This document shows positions 8,187 through 16,436 of a stretch of DNA of 64,000 nt, one piece after another. The position numbers and the translations under genes are program-made. Source of the stretch: Duganella sp. CF517 (GTDB taxonomy: Bacteria > Pseudomonadota > Gammaproteobacteria > Burkholderiales > Burkholderiaceae_D); the NCBI RefSeq assembly GCF_900110275.1, contig NZ_FODC01000003.1, positions 248,001 to 312,000 of the forward strand. Direction: 5' to 3'. Under the pieces are notes generated by a model. That model did no database searches, was not told the origin of the DNA, and saw only the letters and a list, made by a program, of their open reading frames with translations. Numbering within the stretch: the stretch's first letter is position 1; each line of letters begins with the position of its first letter.

Positions 8187-9260
8187 ATGCGAGTCGGAAT
8201 CCTGTCATATCCCATGTTGTTCCAGCGCGAGGGCGGCCTGCAGGTGCAGGTGCGCTCGACAATGGACGCGTTGCGCCAGCTCAAGGTCCCGGCGCTGCAG
8301 GTCGAGCTGGTCGATCCCAACCACCAGCGGCTCGACAGTTTCGACGTCATCCACGTGTTTTCCGCGATCAACGGCAACTACCGGCTGGTGGAGCTGGCGA
8401 CCGAGCTGGGCGTGCCGGTCGCGCTGTCGGCCTTGCTGTCGCCCAGCTGGACCAAGGCGGCGGGCTTGCGCGCCAGGCTGGCCGACGGCCTGACCGGACA
8501 TCTGACCGGCTGGAATGTGCAAACCAGCTACGCGCAGACCAAGCGCGCGTTGCAGCTGGCGCAGATGGTCATCGCGCTGGGGCCGGCCGAACGGGCCGCC
8601 ATCGTCGACGGCTTCCGCACCGACGGCGGAAAGATACGGACGCTGCCCAATGGCATCAGCCCGCGCTTCTTCAGCTCGGACCGGCAGGCGTTCGTCCGCC
8701 ACACGGGCTTGAACGGCCCGTTCGTGTTGATGGTGGGCGCGATCTCGCCGTACAAGAATCAGCTGGCGCTGGCCAAGGCGCTGGAAAAGCACGATTTGCC
8801 CATCGTGCTGATCGGCAGCGCGCAGCGCCAGCACGAGGATTACCTGCAAGAGTTGCTGGCCTCGCCGAAGGTGCACTGGCTCGGCCAGCTCGACCACAAC
8901 GATGCGCTGCTGGCCAGCGCCTACGCGGCCGCCTCGGTACTGGCGCTGCCCAGCCAGGGCGAAGTCTACCCGCTGGTGGTGCTGGAGGCGCTGGCCGCCG
9001 GCACCCCGGTGGTGATGACCAACGAAAGCGCGTTGAGCCTGCCGGCCAGCGGCTTTGCGCTCAGGCAGCTGCGCTGGAACGATACCGACGCCTTGTGCAC
9101 CGCCATCGTCGATTTTGTCGCGCGGCCGCCACGGCGCGCCGAAGTGCGGGCGCTGGTGGAGAAATTCACGTGGCAACGCGTCGCCATGCAGATCGCCGAA
9201 TGCTACCAGGAGCTGCACCGGCGCGGCTGCGCGCATCAGGACGAGCGCCGTGCTGTTTAA
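8187..9260 (+). CDS. GT4 family glycosyltransferase
   Basis: A 357-residue GT-B glycosyltransferase. The N-terminal lobe begins MRVGILSYPM and contains GGLQVQV; the C-terminal lobe carries VGAISPYKNQ, then LPSQGEVYPLVVLEALAAGTPV, whose two glutamates form the EX7E-type donor site. The ATG at 8187 has an AAAGGA ribosome-binding site. It follows the GT2-GT4 fusion after 177 non-coding bases in which I see no gene, and its last 11 bases overlap the GTG start of the acyltransferase gene. The sugar donor cannot be told from sequence. Confidence 0.85.
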   Translation: MRVGILSYPMLFQREGGLQVQVRSTMDALRQLKVPALQVELVDPNHQRLDSFDVIHVFSAINGNYRLVELATELGVPVALSALLSPSWTKAAGLRARLADGLTGHLTGWNVQTSYAQTKRALQLAQMVIALGPAERAAIVDGFRTDGGKIRTLPNGISPRFFSSDRQAFVRHTGLNGPFVLMVGAISPYKNQLALAKALEKHDLPIVLIGSAQRQHEDYLQELLASPKVHWLGQLDHNDALLASAYAAASVLALPSQGEVYPLVVLEALAAGTPVVMTNESALSLPASGFALRQLRWNDTDALCTAIVDFVARPPRRAEVRALVEKFTWQRVAMQIAECYQELHRRGCAHQDERRAV

Positions 9261-10749
9261 TTCGTTCACCTTTTTATTTCTGTATTTGCCGCTGGTGTTT
9301 GCGGGACATTGCATGCTGGCGCGCTGGCGGCCGCGCTGGATCATCGGCTGGCTGGCGCTGGCGTCGCTGTTCTTCTACGGCTATTGGGACGCGCGCTACC
9401 TGCCGCTGCTGCTGGCGTCCATCCTGTTCAACTACTGGTGCGGCGTGCGCATCGGCGCGGCCGGCGCGCGCCGCCGGCGCTGGCTGGTGTTCGGGCTGGC
9501 GGCCAACCTGTCGCTGCTGGCCTATTATAAGTATGCGAATTTTTTCCTCGCCAATGTCAGCCAGTTGGCCGGCGCGCAGCTGCAAGGGTGGGAAATCATC
9601 CTGCCGATCGGCATCTCCTTTTTCACCTTCACCCAGATCGCCTTCCTGGTCGATTGCCACCGGGGACATGCCGGCGAGTACCGTCTTGCGCACTACACCC
9701 TGTTCGTCAGCTATTTTCCGCACCTGATCGCCGGCCCGGTGCTGCATCACAAGGAAATGATGCCGCAGTTCGATGCGCGTGCGGCGCCGAACGCCGCCGA
9801 CTTCGCCGTCGGCATCTCCATTTTCGTCATGGGGCTGGCAAAAAAGGTGCTGCTGGCCGATCCCTTGTCGGCGCTGGCCGGCCCCGTGTTCGCGCCCGGC
9901 GCCGAACCGCAATTGATCGAGGCCTGGATCGGCGCGCTGGCCTACACGATGCAGCTCTACTTCGATTTCTCCGGCTATTCGGACATGGCGATCGGACTGT
10001 CGCGGCTGTTCGGCGTGAAGCTGCCGCTCAACTTCAACTCGCCGTACCAGGCGGCCAATATCGGCGAGTTCTGGCGCCGCTGGCACATGACGCTGTCGCG
10101 CTTCCTGCGCGACTATCTGTATGTGCCGCTGGGCGGCAACCGCCGCGGGCGGCTGGCGCGCTACCGCAACCTGATGCTGACGATGGTGCTGGGCGGCCTG
10201 TGGCACGGCGCCGGCTGGACCTTCGTCGTGTGGGGGGCGTTGCACGGCGTGTATCTGGTGGCGCATCAGGCCTGGGTGGCGCTGCGCGGACCACGGCCGT
10301 CGCCATGGTGGGGACGCGGCCTGACCTTTGTGGCCGTGATGCTGGCGTGGGTGGTATTCCGCGCGCCGGACCTCCCGACGGCCGGCGGGATCCTGCTGGC
10401 CATGGCCGGGGGCAACGGCGTGGCGCTGCCGCGCGCCATGGCCCCCCATGCGCAGGCGTGGTTGGCGTTGGGCGTGTCGCCGGACTTCACGGGAATCCGC
10501 TGGATCGACTTTGGCGGCCCCGGCGTGCCGACCCTGCTGCTGGCGTTGGCGCTGGCACTCCACGCGCCGAATACCCAGCAGATTTTCCGCCACTATGCGC
10601 CAGGCATCGGGAAAATCGTCGCCCGCGCGGGCAACTGGCACTGGACCTGGTCGCCCAACCGCGCCTGGAGCCTGGCGTTCTCGCTGGCGTTTCTCGGTTG
10701 CCTGTTCAGCATGAACCGGGTCAGTGAATTTCTTTACTTCCAGTTCTGA
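9250..10749 (+). CDS. MBOAT family O-acyltransferase (AlgI-like)
   Basis: A 499-residue polytopic membrane protein of the MBOAT family, close in layout to alginate O-acetyltransferase AlgI. The invariant histidine lies in GGLWHGAGW at residue 319, followed by the second conserved histidine in WGALHGVYL. The motifs NFNSPYQAANIGEFWRRWH and LGGNRRG are typical of AlgI/DltB relatives. The family passes acyl groups across the inner membrane for polysaccharide O-acylation. The start is GTG at 9250, overlapping the previous gene by 11 bases with AGGACGAG as ribosome-binding site; the protein then begins VLFNSFTFLFLYLP as family members do. The SGNH gene follows after 2 bases. Confidence 0.9.
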   Translation: MLFNSFTFLFLYLPLVFAGHCMLARWRPRWIIGWLALASLFFYGYWDARYLPLLLASILFNYWCGVRIGAAGARRRRWLVFGLAANLSLLAYYKYANFFLANVSQLAGAQLQGWEIILPIGISFFTFTQIAFLVDCHRGHAGEYRLAHYTLFVSYFPHLIAGPVLHHKEMMPQFDARAAPNAADFAVGISIFVMGLAKKVLLADPLSALAGPVFAPGAEPQLIEAWIGALAYTMQLYFDFSGYSDMAIGLSRLFGVKLPLNFNSPYQAANIGEFWRRWHMTLSRFLRDYLYVPLGGNRRGRLARYRNLMLTMVLGGLWHGAGWTFVVWGALHGVYLVAHQAWVALRGPRPSPWWGRGLTFVAVMLAWVVFRAPDLPTAGGILLAMAGGNGVALPRAMAPHAQAWLALGVSPDFTGIRWIDFGGPGVPTLLLALALALHAPNTQQIFRHYAPGIGKIVARAGNWHWTWSPNRAWSLAFSLAFLGCLFSMNRVSEFLYFQF

Positions 10750-10751
10750 CC

Positions 10752-11963
10752 ATGCCCACCCATCCAGCGGCCGAATGGCGCGGCTACGTGACGATCTTTG
10801 CCGGCGCCAGCGCGCTGGTGACGTGTGCGATCGGCGCGCTGAACTACCATGTCGACCCGTATCTGACCCACCAGTGGGATACGCCACAGGTTCGCGAGTT
10901 GCGGCCCGGGCGCGAAAAGCTCAGCGCCTGGGGCAAGACGTATGCATTGGCCAGGTTCCGGCCGGGCATCGTCTATGTCGGCAATTCCCGCACCGAGCTG
11001 GGCCTGCCAACCGGCACCGCGCTGTTCGCGGGCAAGGACGTGTTCAACGGCGGGCTGTCCGGCGCCTCGCTGGGCGACGCCATCGCCATGGTCCGGCATG
11101 CGGGCGCCGTCAGCCGGCTGCGGACCATCATCTGGGGCATCGACGCGCCGTCTTTTTCCATGGAAACCGGCAATACCGATTTCGACCGCGACCTGGTGGC
11201 GCGCGACCGCTCCTATCTGCTGCGGCGTGGCCTGATCAACGTCAAGCGCGCGTTGACAACCGACATGACGATGGATTCGATCCGCCTGTTGCGCGGCACG
11301 TTCGGGCGCTCCTGCCATTCGAGCCTGGCGTTTTACGGCCAGCGCGACGACGCCTGCGTGCGCGACCGCATCGACGGCTGGGGCGGGACAAGCAAGGCGA
11401 TCGTGCCGCGGCTGCAGGAATATATCCAGGGCACCGGGCCCACGGCCGAGGCGATGTCCGGGCTCGATGAAAGCCTTGCGGCACTGTGCAACGCAGGCAG
11501 CAAAGTGCGTCTGTATATCAACCCGACCCACGCGATGACCTCCGACGCGCTTTACCGGGCCGGCAAATGGACGGCGATGGAAGCCTGGCAGCAGCGATTG
11601 GCCGGCCTGGTCCAGCGCCACCGCGCCGCCGGTTGCGACGCCCGCATCTTCGACTTTTCCGGCTTTAACAGCATCACCACCGAGCCGGTCCCGCAGGCGA
11701 GCGGCGCATCCGACATGCTGTATTACTGGGAAACGTCGCACTACCGCGTCAACGTCGGCGCGATGATCCTCGAGCGCATGTTCGGCCACGGCGACGGTGT
11801 GCCGGCCGATTTCGGCATCGAGCTCACACCGCGGGCGGTGGCCGGGCACCTGGCCGCCCAGCGCGCCGCCCGCGACCGCTATCATCTTGAGCACCCGCAC
11901 GAAAGCCGGATGGTGCTGGATGTCGTCGCCGAGGCGGCGCGTGCGCGGCTTACTGCGCGCTGA
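10752..11963 (+). CDS. AlgJ/AlgX-like SGNH O-acetyltransferase partner
   Basis: A 403-residue protein with one N-terminal membrane segment (about residues 13-31) and the rest predicted periplasmic. YVGNSRTELG places a candidate nucleophilic Ser at 79, and YWETSHYRVNVG near the end supplies a late His as in the SGNH/AlgJ fold. Such proteins receive the acyl group from an MBOAT partner and place it on polysaccharide. It lies 2 bases after the MBOAT gene. Its last 14 bases overlap the end of the convergent methyltransferase gene. The catalytic assignments are by analogy, not alignment. Confidence 0.7.
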   Translation: MPTHPAAEWRGYVTIFAGASALVTCAIGALNYHVDPYLTHQWDTPQVRELRPGREKLSAWGKTYALARFRPGIVYVGNSRTELGLPTGTALFAGKDVFNGGLSGASLGDAIAMVRHAGAVSRLRTIIWGIDAPSFSMETGNTDFDRDLVARDRSYLLRRGLINVKRALTTDMTMDSIRLLRGTFGRSCHSSLAFYGQRDDACVRDRIDGWGGTSKAIVPRLQEYIQGTGPTAEAMSGLDESLAALCNAGSKVRLYINPTHAMTSDALYRAGKWTAMEAWQQRLAGLVQRHRAAGCDARIFDFSGFNSITTEPVPQASGASDMLYYWETSHYRVNVGAMILERMFGHGDGVPADFGIELTPRAVAGHLAAQRAARDRYHLEHPHESRMVLDVVAEAARARLTAR

Positions 11964-12699
11964 GCACCGCGCACCCCTTCTCGCAGGGCCGGCTCGACTG
12001 TTCGAGCGCCGGGAATTCCTTGTGCCAGCGCTGCAGCACCGTGCGCTCGTCGGGGCGGGCGGCGTCGTCCAGGAAGACGCTGGCGCCCGGGGCCAAGGAC
12101 TTGAACAGGAGCGGGCCGGCGGGATAGCGCGCCAGCGGGCGCGTCGCTTGCGGCGGCCCGTCGATGACCAGCAGGTCGATAGGGAGGCAGGCGGGCAGGT
12201 CCGAAGTGTCGTACCAGGGCCAGTTCTCGTCGCTGAGCAGGTGCGGCCGCAGCGGCGCGTAAATCACCCGCGCCCAGTCCTCGAGCCCGTGGCGCCGCAA
12301 CTGGGCGCGGGTCAGCAGCGCATACTCGGAATCGTGTTCGAGGCTGAACACCATGCCGGCGCCGTTCATCTGCATGCAGCGCGCCAGCACCAGGGTCGAG
12401 ATGCCGCTGCTGCATTCGACCACCGTGGCCGGCTTGGCCGAGCGGGCGTGCCGCGCCAGCTCCAGCAGGATGTCGGGCGACGCGGCCCAGCCGCGCGTGG
12501 GCGGCAGGCTGTGCTTCAGGTCGAGTTCCACGTACAGGCCTTGCAGCGCCTCCATCTGACGGAACAGGCCGGCGCTGTCGTGGTGCGCCTGGTCCCTGAC
12601 ATCGTGCAGCAGGATGTGGACCAGCCGCAGCTTGTGCAGCATGTATAGCGCGAGCACCAGCAAGGTCAAGGTTCCGGCGGAGTAGGCGAGGGTGGGCAT
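11950..12699 (-). CDS. membrane-anchored class I SAM-dependent methyltransferase
   Basis: A 249-residue protein with an N-terminal hydrophobic segment (about residues 7-22) and then a Rossmann-type methyltransferase domain. VVECSSGISTLVLARC matches motif I, FSLEHDSEYA motif II with an acidic residue for SAM ribose, and LLVIDGPP motif IV. It may methylate a sugar on the cytoplasmic face of the membrane. It is the last gene of the long leftward operon, 21 bases after the GT-CapK fusion. The 14-base overlap with the convergent SGNH gene leaves no room for a terminator between them. Confidence 0.75.
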   Translation of the reverse strand: MPTLAYSAGTLTLLVLALYMLHKLRLVHILLHDVRDQAHHDSAGLFRQMEALQGLYVELDLKHSLPPTRGWAASPDILLELARHARSAKPATVVECSSGISTLVLARCMQMNGAGMVFSLEHDSEYALLTRAQLRRHGLEDWARVIYAPLRPHLLSDENWPWYDTSDLPACLPIDLLVIDGPPQATRPLARYPAGPLLFKSLAPGASVFLDDAARPDERTVLQRWHKEFPALEQSSRPCEKGCAVLSAQ

Positions 12700-12720
12700 G
12701 GGCGTTCCTTTCGCGGGATA

Positions 12721-15201
12721 TCAATGACTGGCCACTTTGCTGACGACGTAGCGGTATTTGCCGGACGCTTCGGCCGGGATGCTGGCCACTTCTTCGATCA
12801 CGATCTCCACCGCCGCGCCCAGCCGCGCGCGGAACTGGCTGACGATGGCCACGCGCGCCGACGCCGGCAGGCCGTCCACGCTCACCAGCAGGACACGGGT
12901 GCAATCGAGGCTTTCCTGGACGATCTTGAAGGCGCGCACCTGCGGCAGGTCGCGCAGGATGTAGATCAGCGCCAGGCCGTGCATGACGGTGCCGTCGCGG
13001 GCGACGACGAAGTCGGTCACCCGGCCTTCGATCCGCTTGAGCAGGGGCAGGCCGCGTCCGCAGCGGCACGGCTGCGGATCGAGCGCGCCGACGTCGCCGG
13101 TTTCATAGCGGATGAACGGAAACTCGCCGCTGGCGAGATGGGTGACGACGATGGCGCCGCTGTCGCCGGGCTTGACCGGTCGGCCGCGCTGGTCGAGGAT
13201 TTCGACAATGACGTCCTCGGCCGTGATGTGCATGCCGCCTTCGGGACATTCGTGGGCGAGGAAGCCGGAATCGCGCCCGCCATAGCCGTTGGCCACCGGC
13301 GCGCCGAACGCCGCCGAGAGCAACGCGCGCTGTTCTTCGTACAGCCGCTCCGCCGTGGCGAACACCACCTTGACGCCGATATCGTCGAGCGCGACGCCGC
13401 GCGCCTGGGCGTGCCGCACCAGCAGGCTCATCACCGACGGGTAGCCGAACAGCATCGCCGGCCGCCGCCGTTTCAGCAGCGCCAGATACTTGTCCAGACG
13501 GGCCGGCGAGAGGTCGAAGGCCGGCAGCAAGGTGGTGCGCAACAGCCGGTCGCGCCGGGCCCGCCAGTAGTCTTGCGCCTTCAATTCGATCGGCGACCCC
13601 CACAGCACCGCCTCGCGGTCGCCGATGTCGACGCCCCACCAGCGCGTGGCGCGCCATTTGGCCGCGACGTCGTGGCTGACGCGCTCCTTGCCGAGATAGA
13701 AGATCAGCGGCTCGCCGCTGGAGCCGCCGGTGGTGTAGCGTTGCAGCGGGCCGGCGGTCGACGCGACGAACGCTTCGCGCTGGGCGTTGATGTCGCACTT
13801 GCGTAGCACCGGCAGACAGCGCAGGTCGCGCAGGTCGTGCACCTTGGCGGCGTCGAAGCACAGTTCGGCGAACAGGCGGCGGTAATAGGGCACGTGCTGG
13901 TACGCGTGCAACAGCAGCGCCTTCAGCCGCCGCAATTGCATGGCTTCGATATCGCGCGCGCTCAGCCATTGGCTTTGCTCCATGCGCCGGCGCAAGGCGC
14001 TGCTGTGGTGCCGCTTGAGCCATTCGTGCAATGGAAACAGCAGCCGCGAGGTCCATGCCGTGTAACCTGTCGCCGGCGGCCGCTTGAGCACCCGCCGGTA
14101 CTGCGCCATCAGCAACGGCGCCACCCGCTCCCAGCTGTAGCGTTGCGCTTGCAACAGTCCCTCGATGACCAGGCGCTCGGCCTTGCGCTGGTCGCGCAGC
14201 AGCGACAGCATCGCCCGCGCCATCGCGCAAACGTCGCCCGCCGGCACCAGCAGGCCGTTGACGTCGTGCGTCATCAGATAGGGGATGCCGCCGACATCGG
14301 TGCTGACCACCGGCACGCCGCTGGACCAGGCCTCCAGCACCGAGTTCGGCATGTTGTCGGCCAGGCTGGGGTTGAGCACCAGGTCGGATTCACGGTACAA
14401 GCCGGCCATGGCGGCGTGCCCGGTCTTGCCGGCAAAAAAGACGGCGTCGCGCAGCTCCAGCGCATCGGCCAGCGCTCGCAGGCGCGCCAGCTCGGGTCCT
14501 TCGCCGCAGATGGTCAGGCGGGCGTGCGGCAAGCTGCGCCGGACCGCGGCGAAGGCGCGCAGCGCGCTGGCGTTGTCGTACAGCGGCTCCAGATGGCGCG
14601 CCACCAGGATCGCGGCGCCGCCGGCGGGCTTGGACGGCCGTTCCGGCGACGGTTGAAAACGCGCCAGATCGACGATGTTGGGGACGATTTGCACGACGAT
14701 GCCGTGACGTTCGAACACCTCGGCCAGGAACGCCGACGGCACGATGACGGCGTCGGCGCGGCGCAGGCTGAAACGGACCAGGCCGGCGCTGCGGGCCAGG
14801 AAGGGTTGCGCCTCGCCGCCGCGATAGTTGACGATCACGCCCTTGCCGCGCAGGCGGCCGATCCAGATCGCCGGCGCGGCGAACAGATGCCAGGACCAGC
14901 CGGAGTTCGCCATCACATGCAACAACCGGACGCGGCCGGCCACCTTCCATAATCGCCAGAGGTAGGGCAGCAGGCGCGCGGCGGCGCGCGCGCCGCGCAC
15001 GCGCGCGACCCACGACGGCCACGGTGGATTCACTTGCAACAGGTCGACTTCGGCGCCGGCGGCGCGCAGCAGCGCCGCCAGTTGCACGGTCTGGTTGGCG
15101 ATGCCGCCGGCCGGCGGCGGCAGCGGACCGACCAGCGCGATCCGCAGCCGATGCAGGCCTTGCGGGCCGCCGCACGGTTTTTGCTCGTCGGCTTCGGTCA
15201 T
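12721..15201 (-). CDS. fusion of GT4 glycosyltransferase and CapK/PaaK-like adenylate-forming domain
   Basis: An 826-residue two-domain protein. Residues 20-370 form a GT4 transferase: GPLPPPAGGIANQT at the start, an ILVARHLEPLYDN segment and NMPNSVLEAWSSGVPVVSTD for the donor site. Residues 385-826 match the phenylacetate-CoA ligase/CapK family, with the AMP-binding motif YTTGGSSGEP near 487-496, then NGYGGRDSGFLAHEC and a YETGDVG adenylate motif. CapK relatives occur in capsule clusters and their true substrates are mostly unknown. The frame is open throughout, so this is a genuine fusion rather than a missed stop. It is coupled by an ATGA overlap to the upstream glycosyltransferase gene. 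Confidence 0.85.
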   Translation of the reverse strand: MTEADEQKPCGGPQGLHRLRIALVGPLPPPAGGIANQTVQLAALLRAAGAEVDLLQVNPPWPSWVARVRGARAAARLLPYLWRLWKVAGRVRLLHVMANSGWSWHLFAAPAIWIGRLRGKGVIVNYRGGEAQPFLARSAGLVRFSLRRADAVIVPSAFLAEVFERHGIVVQIVPNIVDLARFQPSPERPSKPAGGAAILVARHLEPLYDNASALRAFAAVRRSLPHARLTICGEGPELARLRALADALELRDAVFFAGKTGHAAMAGLYRESDLVLNPSLADNMPNSVLEAWSSGVPVVSTDVGGIPYLMTHDVNGLLVPAGDVCAMARAMLSLLRDQRKAERLVIEGLLQAQRYSWERVAPLLMAQYRRVLKRPPATGYTAWTSRLLFPLHEWLKRHHSSALRRRMEQSQWLSARDIEAMQLRRLKALLLHAYQHVPYYRRLFAELCFDAAKVHDLRDLRCLPVLRKCDINAQREAFVASTAGPLQRYTTGGSSGEPLIFYLGKERVSHDVAAKWRATRWWGVDIGDREAVLWGSPIELKAQDYWRARRDRLLRTTLLPAFDLSPARLDKYLALLKRRRPAMLFGYPSVMSLLVRHAQARGVALDDIGVKVVFATAERLYEEQRALLSAAFGAPVANGYGGRDSGFLAHECPEGGMHITAEDVIVEILDQRGRPVKPGDSGAIVVTHLASGEFPFIRYETGDVGALDPQPCRCGRGLPLLKRIEGRVTDFVVARDGTVMHGLALIYILRDLPQVRAFKIVQESLDCTRVLLVSVDGLPASARVAIVSQFRARLGAAVEIVIEEVASIPAEASGKYRYVVSKVASH

Positions 15202-16436
15202 GGGCGGGGGCCGGCCAGGCGCTGATAGATATCGCGGTAGCGCGCCACGCTGCCGCGCCAGCTGCGCTCGTTCTCGACATAGGCGCGTGCCCGGGCGCGC
15301 AGCGCGGGCCAGGCGTGCACTTGCCGCACCAGACCGATCACGCCGTCGGCCAGCGCGTTGGCGTCGCCGGCCTGGAACAGCACGCCGGTCTTGCCGTGCT
15401 CGATCATCTCCCTGTGCCCGCCGACGTCGGAGGCGACGATCAGCCGCCCCTGCGCCATCGCCTCCAGCGGCTTGAGCGGCGTGACCAGTTCGGTCAGGCG
15501 CATCGGCAGGCGCGGATAGACGAGGATGTCGACCAGCCGGTAGTAATCGTCAACCCTGTCGTGCGGCACCCGGCCGGCGAAGGTGACGCGCCGTTCCAGC
15601 CGCAACGCCACGGCCAGCGCCTTCAGTTCATCCTCCTGCGGACCGCCGCCGACCAGCAGCAGTTGCAGCGACGGCACCGCCGCCAGCATGCGCGGCAGCG
15701 CGCGGATCAGCAGCGCCAGGCCCTCGTAGGGGTAGAACGAGCCGATGAAGCCGAGCACCAGGTGGCCGGTCAGGCCCAGCGAATGCGCCAGCAGCGCGTC
15801 CGGCGGCGCGCTGCCGCGAAAGCGGCCGCTATCGACCGCGTTGGGGATCACCGTCACCTTGGCGGCCGGGATGCCGCGCGCGACGATGTCGGCACGCAAG
15901 CCTTCGCAAATGGTGGTGACGGCGTCGGCGCGTTGCAGCACGTGGTTTTCCAGCGCCCGCGTCAGCCGGTAGCGCAGGCCGCCCGCCTTGCTGGTGCCGT
16001 GGTCGGCGGCGGCGTCTTCCCAGAATGCGCGGATCTCGTAGACCACCGGGATTCCCAGCGCGCGGCCGACGCGCAAGGCCGCGACCGCATTGAGCGCCGG
16101 CGAGTGCGCGTGCAGGATGTGCGGCCTGGCGTTCCGGGCCACCTGCAGCAGTCGGTGGTACAGGCCGGCGATCACGCCGACCTGGCGCAGCAGCGGCAGC
16201 CGCGCCCACCATTGGCGCAGCGGCGCGGTGCGGAAGAAGTGCCAGCCGTCGATTTCCTGCTCGGGCGCCGGGTCGTTGCCGGCGCCGGCGGAGTATGCGC
16301 TTTGCTTGGCGCTGGTCAGGTGGATGGTCTGCCAGCCCAGCTCGCGCTGCTGGTTCAGGATCGCCAGGGTGCGGAAGGTGTAGCCGCTGTGCAGCGGCGC
16401 CGAGTGGTCGAGTATGTGCAGGATCCGCATGCTCAT
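15198..16436 (-). CDS. glycosyltransferase, exosortase A-associated (TIGR04063 type)
   Basis: A 412-residue GT4 enzyme whose start (MRILHILDHSAPLHSGYTFR) is diagnostic of the exosortase A-associated family TIGR04063. HAHSPALNAVAALR and VYEIRAFWEDA belong to the acceptor lobe; LGFIGSFYPYEGL and YPRLPMRLTELVTPLKPLEAM form the donor lobe. It should add one sugar to the lipid-linked repeat unit in the cytoplasm. The start at 16436 (ATGAGCATG) overlaps the stop of the amidotransferase gene by four bases; the second ATG at 16430 is an equally plausible start. The stop overlaps the GT-CapK start. Confidence 0.9.
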   Translation of the reverse strand: MSMRILHILDHSAPLHSGYTFRTLAILNQQRELGWQTIHLTSAKQSAYSAGAGNDPAPEQEIDGWHFFRTAPLRQWWARLPLLRQVGVIAGLYHRLLQVARNARPHILHAHSPALNAVAALRVGRALGIPVVYEIRAFWEDAAADHGTSKAGGLRYRLTRALENHVLQRADAVTTICEGLRADIVARGIPAAKVTVIPNAVDSGRFRGSAPPDALLAHSLGLTGHLVLGFIGSFYPYEGLALLIRALPRMLAAVPSLQLLLVGGGPQEDELKALAVALRLERRVTFAGRVPHDRVDDYYRLVDILVYPRLPMRLTELVTPLKPLEAMAQGRLIVASDVGGHREMIEHGKTGVLFQAGDANALADGVIGLVRQVHAWPALRARARAYVENERSWRGSVARYRDIYQRLAGPRP

